Source of the DNA: Bacteroidota bacterium
GTDB taxonomy: Bacteria > Bacteroidota > Bacteroidia > NS11-12g > UBA955
Length of the DNA stretch: 54,754 bases
Direction: 5' to 3'
NCBI GenBank assembly: GCA_947496065.1
Contig: CANMBF010000017.1
Coordinates: 1 to 54,754, forward strand
Positions 1 through 8,526 of this stretch are shown piece by piece. Each line of letters starts with the position of its first letter. Positions within the stretch are counted from its first letter, which is position 1. The position numbers and the translations under genes are program-made. The notes beneath the pieces are model-generated. The model was not told where the DNA came from, made no database searches, and saw nothing but the letters and a program-made list of their open reading frames with translations.

Positions 1-950
1 CGAAATTCAAAAACAGAACACGTGATATAATAAAAAGTGCCACCAGTTTTTAAATTTTTAATGGCGTTTTGTACAATGCTTCTTTGTAGTTCGGAATAGA
101 AATTTATTTTTTCGGCATCTGTTTGTTTAATCATCTCGGGTGTTCTACCCCAAGTGCCACTGCCCGAACAAGGCACATCAGCCATAATTACATCGTATTT
201 TTTTTTGAGTTGAAACGGTTCTTTTAAGTCGCACAACTCAATATGAGGCATGGCCATTTGAGCCGTTTGGAAACGTTTTTTTAAATTTTCTAAAATACTA
301 AAACGCGCATCAGAACAGGTAAGTTTAAAAGTATTCTTAAATTTATTTGTGATGTACAATGCCTTGCCACCCGCCCCACTGCAACAATCCCATACTTCAT
401 CACCGGCCTTAATTTGTATTAAGTTGGCGGCCATTTGCGAAGCTTGGTCCATGATGCTAGCCCACCCATTTTCGATAAGCCCGTTACAATTTGCATTCGC
501 GTTAACACGGATACAATTGGGGTTGATATAAGTGTAAGGAATCCCATTGCTTTCTAATGCTGCATTGATATCATTTTGAGCATTGTTTATAACTGCCAAA
601 TAAACCGGTTTTTGTTCCAATAAATCCAATAAGAATTGATCGCGTGCAATGTTTTTTGAAATCTTTTGGTGGGCAGGGAAAATGGTTTTTAAATCAAGCT
701 GATTAGCAATAACTTCTGCCGACTGTAAACCTAATTGAATATTATTTTCTATGGTACCAGTATCGCTGGCATGTCCCAATCTAAAATAAGCGTAACAAGC
801 TTGACGGTAAATTTTCCGATCGCGACTGCCCCAATTTTTATGTTGTTTGCACTGCTCGTTAAAATAACTTGTAAAAGGTACTTTGCCAGAATAATTGCGA
901 ATTAATTCTGCGGCAATTGCTATTTGAAAGGGTTTGATTATTGTCTCCAA
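1..950 (-). CDS. 16S rRNA (cytosine-C5) methyltransferase, RsmB/RsmF-like (partial, C-terminus cut off)
   Basis: The reverse strand holds an open frame that leaves the window at position 1, so the C-terminal end is missing. It contains the SAM-binding motif DCCSGAGGKAL, the motif DVPCSGSGTWGR with the PC dipeptide of motif IV, and ITCSVFEF with the TC dipeptide that holds the catalytic cysteine of RNA m5C methyltransferases (NOL1/NOP2/Sun family). The enzyme should methylate a cytosine in rRNA in the cytoplasm using S-adenosylmethionine. An N-terminal helical stretch of about 150 residues precedes the catalytic domain. I place the start at a TTG (948-950), giving METIIKPF, because no in-frame ATG is near. 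This start overlaps the end of the upstream gene by 13 bases, which suggests translational coupling. The exact start is uncertain and the family assignment is firm. Confidence 0.85.
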   Translation of the reverse strand, partial: METIIKPFQIAIAAELIRNYSGKVPFTSYFNEQCKQHKNWGSRDRKIYRQACYAYFRLGHASDTGTIENNIQLGLQSAEVIANQLDLKTIFPAHQKISKNIARDQFLLDLLEQKPVYLAVINNAQNDINAALESNGIPYTYINPNCIRVNANANCNGLIENGWASIMDQASQMAANLIQIKAGDEVWDCCSGAGGKALYITNKFKNTFKLTCSDARFSILENLKKRFQTAQMAMPHIELCDLKEPFQLKKKYDVIMADVPCSGSGTWGRTPEMIKQTDAEKINFYSELQRSIVQNAIKNLKTGGTFYYITCSVFEF

Positions 951-2065
951 TAAGCTTTGTAAAGATTGTAATTGTCGAAGTAGAAAAGATTGGTACCTGC
1001 ATTCTCAATTAAATTACCGCGCTGTATAAAGCGGTAATTGGTGTGCACCATTCTAAAATTTTTATCAATAATATATTTATAAAATTGATTATCAAAGGTC
1101 ATTAAAGCACTGCCAAAAAACATGAATTGATCGTACCCTACAAAAGTGTATCGCTGAGGGTCGCCACCGTATTTGGTTCTAAATTGTCTGCGAATTTTTT
1201 TGTAAGATGTATCATTTGAAGGCACACAATAAGAGTCGTAAAAATACACGCCATTAAAGACATTGTAATTGGTGCGATCGACATCTAGCCAATCGGCCGA
1301 ACCAGCCACCACCCATTTGGTTTTACTTGCATTATCGAGCGCTGCTCCTGCAGATGAGCCATTTTTAGAGGTGTAATAAATGAGCAAAGAATCTTTACCA
1401 TTCCATTCGGTGGTAGGTGTTTTTATTTTGCCATCAATAATGTTACATTTTTTAACCGCTACTGATTCGTAACCACGTTTGAAATTTCTTGCAGCAAATA
1501 TTTTTAAATTTTTATCGTTGTTTTCGACCACCAAGGCTTGAAAATTTTTGAATGCCAAGGCTGCATGCTGTCCAATATAATAGTATTCTAAACTATCGGG
1601 CGGCACACAATTAATTAAAGGAAAACGACCACCCGTTCTATTCGGAAAATAACGCAATGGGCTTACCATCGGTATGTTGTAGATAGAACAAAATTTTTCG
1701 GCTTCTACCAATTCGTTATCGTAAACAGGCCCAATTAATAAATCAATTTTTTGCATTTCAGGATCGGAGAGAAGACGTATCACTTCTAAACTATCCATGC
1801 GGGTATCGTATACCTTTAACGACATGTTCATGCCCATTTTTTTAAGATCCTCTATCGCCATTTCAACACCCTCATAATAGTCGGCCATTTTATCGCGCAC
1901 CTTATATTTATCTGGCATATCTATGCAGAAGGGCAACATTAAAACCACCTTGAATTCTTTTTGAAAAACAGGCGTGTTATTGGCTTTGCGGTCAAAACCA
2001 TTTTGTGCCTTCAATGCAAACTGAAAACTGGTAATTAATAAAAGTATAACGTAAACCTTGCACAT
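938..2065 (-). CDS. exported periplasmic-binding-protein-like (type 1) protein
   Basis: The product begins with an apparent signal peptide ([20 protein letters not shown]), followed by a domain that looks like a type 1 periplasmic binding fold: an early strand KVVLMLPF, the repeating helix region YYEGVEMAIEDLKK, then IDLLIGPVYDNE and IPMVSPL, as in branched-chain amino-acid receptor-like proteins. Bacteroidota often fuse this fold to LysM domains; no LysM is visible here. The ligand is unknown, and no ABC transporter permease or ATPase genes lie nearby, so a sensory or envelope role is as likely as transport. I prefer the ATG at 2065, which overlaps the guaA stop as TAATG, over the ATG nine bases upstream (2074), because it puts the hydrophobic signal directly at the N-terminus. 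It is probably co-transcribed with guaA and the downstream methyltransferase. Confidence 0.7.
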   Translation of the reverse strand: MCKVYVILLLITSFQFALKAQNGFDRKANNTPVFQKEFKVVLMLPFCIDMPDKYKVRDKMADYYEGVEMAIEDLKKMGMNMSLKVYDTRMDSLEVIRLLSDPEMQKIDLLIGPVYDNELVEAEKFCSIYNIPMVSPLRYFPNRTGGRFPLINCVPPDSLEYYYIGQHAALAFKNFQALVVENNDKNLKIFAARNFKRGYESVAVKKCNIIDGKIKTPTTEWNGKDSLLIYYTSKNGSSAGAALDNASKTKWVVAGSADWLDVDRTNYNVFNGVYFYDSYCVPSNDTSYKKIRRQFRTKYGGDPQRYTFVGYDQFMFFGSALMTFDNQFYKYIIDKNFRMVHTNYRFIQRGNLIENAGTNLFYFDNYNLYKAYWRQ

Positions 2066-3591
2066 TATTCCCATTCTATAGTGGCTGGTGGTTTCGAACT
2101 AATGTCATATACAACGCGATTAATGCCTTTTACTTGGTTAATTATTTTATTACTAATTTCAGCCAATATCTCATGCGGAATGTGCACCCAATCTGCGGTC
2201 ATGCCATCAACTGAGGTTACAGCGCGCAAGCAAATTACATTTTCGTAGGTTCTTTCATCGCCCATGACACCAACACTTCTTACAGGTAAAAAGATAGCAC
2301 CTGCTTGCCAAATTTTATCATACCAACCACGCTCTCTCAGGGTGTTTAAAAACAATGCATCGGCCTGTTGTAATATTTTTACTTTGGTAGCATCTACCGC
2401 GTCAATTATGCGAATGGCAAGTCCTGGTCCTGGAAAAGGATGGCGACCTAGTATATTTTTAGGGATGCCCAATGCAGCGCCTACTTTTCTAACTTCATCT
2501 TTAAACAAACTGCGCAATGGCTCAATAATTTTTAAATCCATTTTTTCTGGAAGTCCTCCCACATTGTGGTGCGATTTAATAGTGGCCGATGGCCCCTTTA
2601 CCGATACCGATTCGATCACATCTGGATAAATGGTACCTTGCGCTAGCCAACGGGCACCATCAATTTTTTTAGACTCCTGTTCAAATACTTCTACAAATAC
2701 TCTGCCAATGGCTTTTCTTTTTAATTCAGGATCTTGAATATCGGCCAATGCGGTATAAAATTGTTCAGTAGCATCAATACCAATGACATTCAAATCCATT
2801 TCTTTATAAGCTTCTAACACTTGTTCGAATTCATTCAACCGCAACAAACCATTGTCTATAAAAATACAATATAAATTTTTGCCAATGGCCTTGTGTAATA
2901 GTCCAGCAGCTACACTGCTATCGACACCACCTGACAGGCCAAGTATGACTTTGTCGTCACCAATTTTTTGAATCAACTCATCGACTGTTGTATGAATGAA
3001 ATTGTTGGGACTCCAATCCTGTTTGCAACCACTAATACCAACTACAAAATTCTTTAGTAAATGCGCGCCATCGGTGCTATGGGTAACCTCCGGATGGAAC
3101 TGAATGCAATAAGTATTTGAATCGGTTAATTGAAATGCTGCAAATGGAATCGAATCCGTTGAAGCAATCAATTCGGCATTGGTAGGCAATGCGGTAATGG
3201 TATCACCATGACTCATCCATACTTGTGTTGGAAATTGCATGCCTTCAAATAAGCGACTTTCTTTGGCCTTGTTAAGCATGGCTCTGCCGTATTCGCGGTG
3301 ATTGCTTGCAGCAACATTACCACCGCCTTTTTGCGCATAATATTGGGCGCCATAACATACCGCTAGGATGGGTAGGTCTTTTTCGAATTGCGTTAAATCT
3401 ATTTGTGGTGCTTCGTTATCGCGCACTGAAGCTGGGCTGCCTGAAAGTATAACGCCTTTAATGTTTTCGGTAATGGCGGGTATGTGGTTGTAAGGATGGA
3501 TTTCGCAATACACATTGAGTTCGCGCACTCTGCGTGCAATGAGCTGGGTGTATTGTGAACCAAAATCAAGGATTAAAATTTGTTCCTGCAT
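2065..3591 (-). CDS. guaA: GMP synthase (glutamine-hydrolysing)
   Basis: GMP synthase converts XMP to GMP with ATP and glutamine in the last step of guanine nucleotide synthesis in the cytoplasm. The 508-residue product has the usual two parts. An N-terminal class I glutamine amidotransferase domain has the nucleophile Cys79 in AVCYGAQ and the His166/Glu168 pair in FHPEVTH. An ATP-pyrophosphatase domain begins with the PP-loop SGGVDSS at residues 220-226. The C-terminus ends in KPPATIEWE, the standard dimerisation-domain tail. Length is typical for the family. It is the first gene of a minus-strand run with the binding-protein-like gene and the methyltransferase. A TAnnTTTG-type element lies just upstream at 3609-3616. 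Confidence 0.98.
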   Translation of the reverse strand: MQEQILILDFGSQYTQLIARRVRELNVYCEIHPYNHIPAITENIKGVILSGSPASVRDNEAPQIDLTQFEKDLPILAVCYGAQYYAQKGGGNVAASNHREYGRAMLNKAKESRLFEGMQFPTQVWMSHGDTITALPTNAELIASTDSIPFAAFQLTDSNTYCIQFHPEVTHSTDGAHLLKNFVVGISGCKQDWSPNNFIHTTVDELIQKIGDDKVILGLSGGVDSSVAAGLLHKAIGKNLYCIFIDNGLLRLNEFEQVLEAYKEMDLNVIGIDATEQFYTALADIQDPELKRKAIGRVFVEVFEQESKKIDGARWLAQGTIYPDVIESVSVKGPSATIKSHHNVGGLPEKMDLKIIEPLRSLFKDEVRKVGAALGIPKNILGRHPFPGPGLAIRIIDAVDATKVKILQQADALFLNTLRERGWYDKIWQAGAIFLPVRSVGVMGDERTYENVICLRAVTSVDGMTADWVHIPHEILAEISNKIINQVKGINRVVYDISSKPPATIEWE

Positions 3592-3608
3592 GCTTAAAAT
3601 TAAGTTAG

Positions 3609-3616
3609 CAAAAATA
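3609..3616 (-). promoter_or_regulatory. possible -7 promoter element of guaA
   Basis: Reading on the minus strand, TATTTTTG fits the Bacteroidota -7 consensus TAnnTTTG and lies about 18 bases upstream of the guaA start codon. I see no TTTG at the expected 19-21 base distance upstream, so only half of the promoter is supported. Confidence 0.35.
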
Positions 3617-3649
3617 ATGTTTTAAACCCAAAGAACACATTTCATTTTA

Positions 3650-3793
3650 TAGTTATTCGGGAATAGTTATTGGTTAATGGTTATAAGTTATTGAGGGAAA
3701 TACGTTCAAGCGCCCCAATAAACATTGAAGTTATTTGTTAATTATTTTTAGTAGTTAAAGGAATAACATCGAAGCTTCCTAATAACCAACTAT
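3650..3793. repeat. imperfect inverted repeat, GTTATTGGTTA/TAATAACCAAC family, copy A
   Basis: This stretch opens with repeated AGTTATT/GGTTAAT-like units and closes with CTAATAACCAACTA, so its ends can pair as a long imperfect hairpin. It lies at the 3' end of the PKD/T9SS gene (stop at 3790). Similar stretches lie at 10691-10754 and 49566-49647, also next to gene ends. It may act as a transcription stop or be a relic of a small mobile element. Confidence 0.5.
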
Positions 3794-6375
3794 CGCATTA
3801 ACAACAAACTGCTTGTGTGGTTTTCAATACCTGCGCCATAAGGTGTTAAGGCAATTTTACAAATGTAGATGCCGTTAGGACAATAGTCATCGCGAAATTT
3901 GCCATCCCATCCTTTTTGTACATCATTGCTTTCAAATAATTTCTCGCCCCATTTGTTAAATATTTCCATTTTGAAATAGCTAACATATAAACTCGAAAAT
4001 GGCATATACGTATCGTTGATGGCATTGCCATTCGGCGAAAAAACATTGGGTAAATAAAAAAAGAATTTGTGATAGGTGGTAAGACTATAGCTATCCGAAC
4101 AACCTCCGGCAGTGGTGGCTACCAGAGTAAAAGTGTTCTTTCCTGAATCCAAATAATTTAGAATCGGATTTTTATCGTTGCTGTTTTTGCCGCTGCCAAA
4201 AGTCCAACTGTAATCAACGGTATTATCAGTGGAGTAATTGTGAAACTCAATCACTTTATGCCCCCCGTTCAAAGAGCTAATTTCGTTGAATGTAAAACTT
4301 GCAGTAGGCCTCTCTCTTACCGTTATGCCGCGATGTTTAACAACTGAATCAACGCAACCATTTTCTGCTCTTATGACCAATTTGACATTGTATTTGGCTG
4401 GTTCGGTATAAAATTTCAAAGGATTTTTTTTAGCAGAAAACGTATTGTCGCCAAACGACCACCAATAATTAATGATTTTACCCGATGCAAAAGTAGATTG
4501 GTTGTTAAACTCAACACTGTCTGGAAAGCAAGGCGAACTAGCTTCAAAAGCCGCATCAGGACTCGCTTTTAACATTATTAATTTCGAAATACTATCTTGG
4601 CAATTGTTGGCAGTTACGATGCTTAAACTTACTTGGTACAAGCCATAAGTAGCGTATTGCTTTAATACCAAACTATCGTTACTGGTGGTGCCATCGCCAA
4701 AATTCCAATACGAATGCGCTATATAATCATCGGCGACATAACCGCTGTTAAAGAATTTGAATTGATTGTTTTTAGAACACATGATGGTATCGGAGGTGCC
4801 AATTTTTGCAGTTACCGTTGGATTGTGTACCACTATGGTATCCGAACTATTACATCCAAAACTATCTAAAACATTTAAAATATAAGTACCTTTTTTATTG
4901 ATTTGCAAAGATGCTCCTGTGTTTCCTGTGTTCCAATTGTATTGCAAGTGTGGCTCAGGGGTCGAGAGAATTAGGGCAAAAGCATTGCAAAAACTAGTAT
5001 CATGGCCAATATGCGGCTTAACATCTTTTACTTTAATTTTTGTATATGCAAAGGACACTGATTTTTTATAATAGTAATACAACCAAACCGTATAAGTGCC
5101 CGCTAGCTTATAAATATGCTGTGCGCCAATGGCTGTTCTTGAATAATTAGAAGGATCTTTGCCTTGCTCGCCAAAGTACCACTTGACAGAATCGACATCT
5201 TCTGTACTCGATATACTAAAGGTGGCCGTGTCATTTAAACAATAACCTTTGGCAAATATGGTTTTTAAATTGAAGAGCGATGCGTTAAAATTGGGCAAGC
5301 CTAGTAAACAATTTTTTCCGCCCAAATAAAGGCTGTTTTTTAGGGGGTGAGAAAGAACTCCCGCAGAATCAGGCGCTTCAATAGAATGTAAGTAGGGATG
5401 ACCTGTTACAGAGATGTATATCTTCCCATTAATGGCCAATTGCAATGCCCCTAGTTCATTGTTGTAATTACTATCTACCGTGTATTTGGATTTCAAAAAA
5501 TCACTATATGTAGTAGCTTTCGCATCGTACTGATAAAGTTTTTTGTTTTTAAATTCAGTGATATAAAGATATTTACTTTTTGATGAAAACTCCAAGCCGT
5601 AGGCCTCTTTATTGCGGAATAAAAAGGGGTTTGTAACAAAGCCTGTTAAATTATTGAAATCAGCAATTACCGAAGTGTCTCTTGTATAATTAACATACGC
5701 TATTTTTCGACCATCAGGCGAAAATTTCATACTGCCCAAAGTATTAGAATAAATGCCACTAATTTTTAAACCTGTTTTGCTTTTAACAGGGCGCGGTATA
5801 ACGCCATAACCTGTAACACGAAATGCATATAAACTATCACTATTGTATTTGTGCGCCATGATCCAATAATCGAAACCATTGCCATGTTTTACAGCACAGA
5901 GTTTTTCGCATGCAGGTGCTGCCAACTTTTTATTCTTGTTCCAATACAAAACATCGCCCTTGCCACCATTCAGGCCCATATTAATTTCTGAATAGGTAAT
6001 ACCTTCCGCTCCTGCTACTTTATCAGAGGTGAAAATATAATACGAGTTGGTGGAAAATGGCTTGGGTACAATCACTATCGATTGGGTACTCGAAGCACTC
6101 CCTTTTAGGTCGTCACCATTGGGCATTTGTTTGTGTGTGCTATCCCAAACATTAACGCCATCGGAATAAAACAATAAGCGACCCTCTGCATTACAAATGC
6201 TAGCACAACCTTCCGATGCAAACATTTTTCCATTGGTAATGGCTTTCGGTGTGCCGCTGTTAAAATCAATCCCCGCATTGGCACCAAAATACCAAACATT
6301 CGCCTCTTTTTGGGCGTTTGCTATCGGCACTATCAGCATGAAGGAGATGAAAAAAAACAAGCATTTTTTAAGCAC
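3790..6375 (-). CDS. PKD-domain protein with gliding-motility type (T9SS type B) C-terminal sorting domain
   Basis: This 861-residue exported protein starts with a signal peptide (MLKKCLFFFISFMLIVPIANA). The first ~370 residues look like a beta-propeller-type region of a Bacteroidota-specific kind (NVWYFGANAGIDFNSG, LLFYSDGVNVWD). Several PKD-type immunoglobulin-like repeats follow, marked by WNFGDGTTSNDS, WWSFGDNTFS and YSWTFGSGKN. The last ~90 residues (LPNVFSPNGNAINDTY, then FNKWGEKLFES and WDGKF) match the gliding-motility-associated C-terminal domain (CHU_C, type B) that routes proteins through the type IX secretion system to the cell surface. A role in adhesion or as a surface structure is likely but not provable. 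It stands alone, with no clear operon partner; a dispersed inverted repeat sits at its 3' end. Confidence 0.92.
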   Translation of the reverse strand: MLKKCLFFFISFMLIVPIANAQKEANVWYFGANAGIDFNSGTPKAITNGKMFASEGCASICNAEGRLLFYSDGVNVWDSTHKQMPNGDDLKGSASSTQSIVIVPKPFSTNSYYIFTSDKVAGAEGITYSEINMGLNGGKGDVLYWNKNKKLAAPACEKLCAVKHGNGFDYWIMAHKYNSDSLYAFRVTGYGVIPRPVKSKTGLKISGIYSNTLGSMKFSPDGRKIAYVNYTRDTSVIADFNNLTGFVTNPFLFRNKEAYGLEFSSKSKYLYITEFKNKKLYQYDAKATTYSDFLKSKYTVDSNYNNELGALQLAINGKIYISVTGHPYLHSIEAPDSAGVLSHPLKNSLYLGGKNCLLGLPNFNASLFNLKTIFAKGYCLNDTATFSISSTEDVDSVKWYFGEQGKDPSNYSRTAIGAQHIYKLAGTYTVWLYYYYKKSVSFAYTKIKVKDVKPHIGHDTSFCNAFALILSTPEPHLQYNWNTGNTGASLQINKKGTYILNVLDSFGCNSSDTIVVHNPTVTAKIGTSDTIMCSKNNQFKFFNSGYVADDYIAHSYWNFGDGTTSNDSLVLKQYATYGLYQVSLSIVTANNCQDSISKLIMLKASPDAAFEASSPCFPDSVEFNNQSTFASGKIINYWWSFGDNTFSAKKNPLKFYTEPAKYNVKLVIRAENGCVDSVVKHRGITVRERPTASFTFNEISSLNGGHKVIEFHNYSTDNTVDYSWTFGSGKNSNDKNPILNYLDSGKNTFTLVATTAGGCSDSYSLTTYHKFFFYLPNVFSPNGNAINDTYMPFSSLYVSYFKMEIFNKWGEKLFESNDVQKGWDGKFRDDYCPNGIYICKIALTPYGAGIENHTSSLLLMR

Positions 6376-6546
6376 TGTTTAGACTATATTTTTACGAAGA
6401 TAAATGATATTGAAAACAAAACAATACAAGGATTCAGATTATTTCCAAGTATTTGGCATTCAAAAAAATAATTAATATTAAAACAGTCGATTGTCCCCTT
6501 TTTATAAGGCATTGTAGCTATCAGAAAAAAGACTTTTCTGCATTTG

Positions 6547-7179
6547 TTATTTAAGCTTTAAATTCAAGCGTTTCATTAAGTCAATAACAATTGGGTTTTC
6601 TTTTACAATTTCATCCAATTGTTCGCGCTGGGTATAAGCTTTTGTCTGAGCAATCACCGTGTTATCTTCGTTAATCACCAAAGTAATTTGACGGTTCGAA
6701 AAATAATCGCGCAAAAACCTTTGCCATTCTACCTTGATGGGTTCTATTAAATTGATATTGGCCTTCTGCATTGAAAGCACCACGTCATAAACTTCTATCT
6801 TCGGTAAAAACATTTTGACCAAGGCCGCAGCAGATGGCGATAAACTAGAAGCAAAAGCCAACATAGCGGCTTTTAAATTTACATCGTTCAGCTCGACCAC
6901 CGCTTGAGGTTCGTTTACTTTAGATAAAGTTTCTAGCGTTTCTTCTTTGGCCGCTTCTATCTTGGCCTGCACTGCAGCATCAGAAGCTTCTATAATCTCT
7001 GCAATCTCAATTTGAATAGGAGGGTACAACGTTTTGATTACGTTTTCTCTCACCGGTAATTTCGGTAAAATAAAACTAGCATCTGCTAATGGAATTGGTT
7101 TTACAACAGGGGTAGGGTTCTGCGCTGTGGCCCCGTTTTGAAAATTGAGCTCGGCTTTGCGCGCTATATACTCATCACT
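6547..7179 (-). CDS. dnaX: DnaX tau-specific C-terminal extension, reached by -1 frameshift
   Basis: This frame continues the dnaX coding sequence downstream of the A10 run. Read from AGT at 7177-7179 it gives SDEYIARKAELNF and runs on without a stop to 6547 (210 residues). It contains a linker and then a folded C-terminal part (ALVKMFLPKIEVYDVVLS, FLRDYFSNRQITLVINED) of the kind that ends full-length Bacteroidota DnaX. Joined to residue 365 of the upstream frame by one repeated A it makes a 575-residue tau protein, a normal length. The tau tail in other bacteria binds the polymerase core and the replicative helicase. No ATG start lies in the frame; the GTG at 7051-7053 is inside the domain and is unlikely to be a real start. 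The alternative explanation is a one-base loss in the homopolymer, by sequencing error or mutation. Confidence 0.85.
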   Translation of the reverse strand, partial: SDEYIARKAELNFQNGATAQNPTPVVKPIPLADASFILPKLPVRENVIKTLYPPIQIEIAEIIEASDAAVQAKIEAAKEETLETLSKVNEPQAVVELNDVNLKAAMLAFASSLSPSAAALVKMFLPKIEVYDVVLSMQKANINLIEPIKVEWQRFLRDYFSNRQITLVINEDNTVIAQTKAYTQREQLDEIVKENPIVIDLMKRLNLKLK

Positions 7180-8273
7180 TTTTTTTTTAATTCGTCAAGC
7201 GTAGCAGCCGAATTCAACATATTTTTAATATGGCATAATTTCAACAAGGCCAACTCTACATGCAAACGTTGATTCCTGCTGTTTTTATATTCCAAATCAA
7301 ATTGGTTGTTGATGTTTAATGCATTCAACAAAAAAGTGAGATTGGTGTTTTTGCTCTGCTCGTTGTATTTGGCTTTATGCATTTCGCCAACATCCAATAA
7401 ATGCGCAGTGGCCGAATCTTTACAAACCATTAAATTTCTAAAATGCTCGTTCAATCCATTTAAAAATAGTTGACCATCGAACCCTTTTTCTAAAACCATG
7501 TCAAAGTAGTTGAGCACCTCGCCCACGTTTTGATTTAAAATGGCATCGGTTACTTTAAAATAATAGTCTTTGTCGAGCAGGTTTAGATTCTCTACCACTT
7601 GAGCGTAGGTAATATTCCCATTGCAAAAACTTACCATTTGATCGAACATCGATAAGGCATCGCGCAAACCACCATCTGCCTTTTCGGCTATCAGATGCAA
7701 GGCTTCGTCTTCGGCTTTTATATTTTCTTTGGCAACAATGGTTTTCAAATGGTGAACCATGTCTTTTACTTGTATGCGTTTGAAATTAAAAATTTGGCAA
7801 CGCGATAAAATGGTCGGCAATACCTTGTGCTTCTCAGTAGTTGCTAAAATAAAGATGGCATATTTAGGCGGCTCCTCTAAAGTTTTTAAAAATGCATTGA
7901 AAGCCTGCTGACTTAACATGTGTACCTCGTCTATAATATAGATTTTATAGGTGCCTGTTTGCGGTGGTATTCTAACTTGTTCGTTGAGTTGACGTATATC
8001 ATCTACCGAATTGTTACTAGCAGCATCGAGTTCAAAAATATTAAAGGCATAATCCAAATTAGGATCATCATGGTCTTTTTGGTTAATCACCTTGGCTAAA
8101 ATACGGGCGCAAGTGGTTTTACCGACACCACGTGGACCAGTAAACAAAAAGGCTTGGGCCAGGTGGTTATTGTTAATCTCATTGAGCAAAGTATCGGTAA
8201 TATGCTTCTGTCCTACCACATCATCGAAGATGGAGGGGCGGTATTTGCGGGCAGATACAATAAAATTTTCCAC
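7164..8273 (-). CDS. dnaX: DNA polymerase III subunit gamma (short form) / N-terminal part of tau
   Basis: DnaX is the ATPase motor of the clamp loader at the replication fork. The 369-residue frame has Walker A GPRGVGKT (46-53), Walker B YIIDEVHML (about 112-120), sensor 1 ATTEKHK and the SRC motif (157-159), followed by the helical and oligomerisation domain III. It ends four residues after three AAA lysine codons at the A10 run, which fits a gamma-like truncated product like that of E. coli. The -1 frame directly continues the tau tail. One oddity is that the four-cysteine zinc module, normally between Walker A and the DAASNNSVDDIR motif, is replaced by a cysteine-free loop (NQKDHDDPNLDYAFN). 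The ATG at 8271-8273 gives the typical MENFIVSARKYRP start. Confidence 0.95.
   Translation of the reverse strand: MENFIVSARKYRPSIFDDVVGQKHITDTLLNEINNNHLAQAFLFTGPRGVGKTTCARILAKVINQKDHDDPNLDYAFNIFELDAASNNSVDDIRQLNEQVRIPPQTGTYKIYIIDEVHMLSQQAFNAFLKTLEEPPKYAIFILATTEKHKVLPTILSRCQIFNFKRIQVKDMVHHLKTIVAKENIKAEDEALHLIAEKADGGLRDALSMFDQMVSFCNGNITYAQVVENLNLLDKDYYFKVTDAILNQNVGEVLNYFDMVLEKGFDGQLFLNGLNEHFRNLMVCKDSATAHLLDVGEMHKAKYNEQSKNTNLTFLLNALNINNQFDLEYKNSRNQRLHVELALLKLCHIKNMLNSAATLDELKKKVMSI
7179..7190 (-). other. dnaX slippery site (run of ten A)
   Basis: On the coding strand the sequence is TT followed by ten A and then GTGATGAG. The zero frame reads TTA AAA AAA AAA GTG ATG AGT ATA TAG and stops. A -1 shift, or one extra A added by transcriptional slippage, reads into the tau frame as LKKKSDEY. 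Comparable slippery runs in dnaX are established: A AAA AAG in E. coli (ribosomal) and A9 in Thermus (transcriptional slippage). The in-frame stop lies 10 bases past the A run. I see no strong hairpin just downstream, which favours transcriptional slippage over hairpin-stimulated ribosomal shifting. Confidence 0.7.
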
Positions 8274-8491
8274 TAAGCTTTAAACTAAAAAGAAATGCAA
8301 AAGTAAGGATTTTTGGAGACTGTTTTGGATTCAAAAATTAAAATATCAATATTTTTTCGACATGCAGAGCGGATGTCAATTAAAACAACATATGCACGCT
8401 TTCTAAAAAAGGCAAGTTGCATGATTGCTTGATTTTTAAGGTTAAATGATATAAAAACGTACAAAAATTTCGCATTGTTGGGTCTTTTTTG

Positions 8492-8499
8492 TAAATTTG
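8492..8499 (+). promoter_or_regulatory. possible -7 promoter element of pckA
   Basis: TAAATTTG matches the Bacteroidota -7 consensus TAnnTTTG and is followed by CACC, 27 bases upstream of the pckA start. The nearest TTG (8475-8477) is only 14 bases upstream, so the -33 part is not convincing. Confidence 0.4.
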
Positions 8500-8526
8500 C
8501 ACCCTTTAAAAAGTATAAATTAAACA

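Noticed and set aside
6547-7053. Separate 168-residue gene starting at GTG 7053
   Set aside because: It is the C-terminal domain of tau; the upstream frame connects directly through the A10 slip and the GTG is in the middle of a domain.
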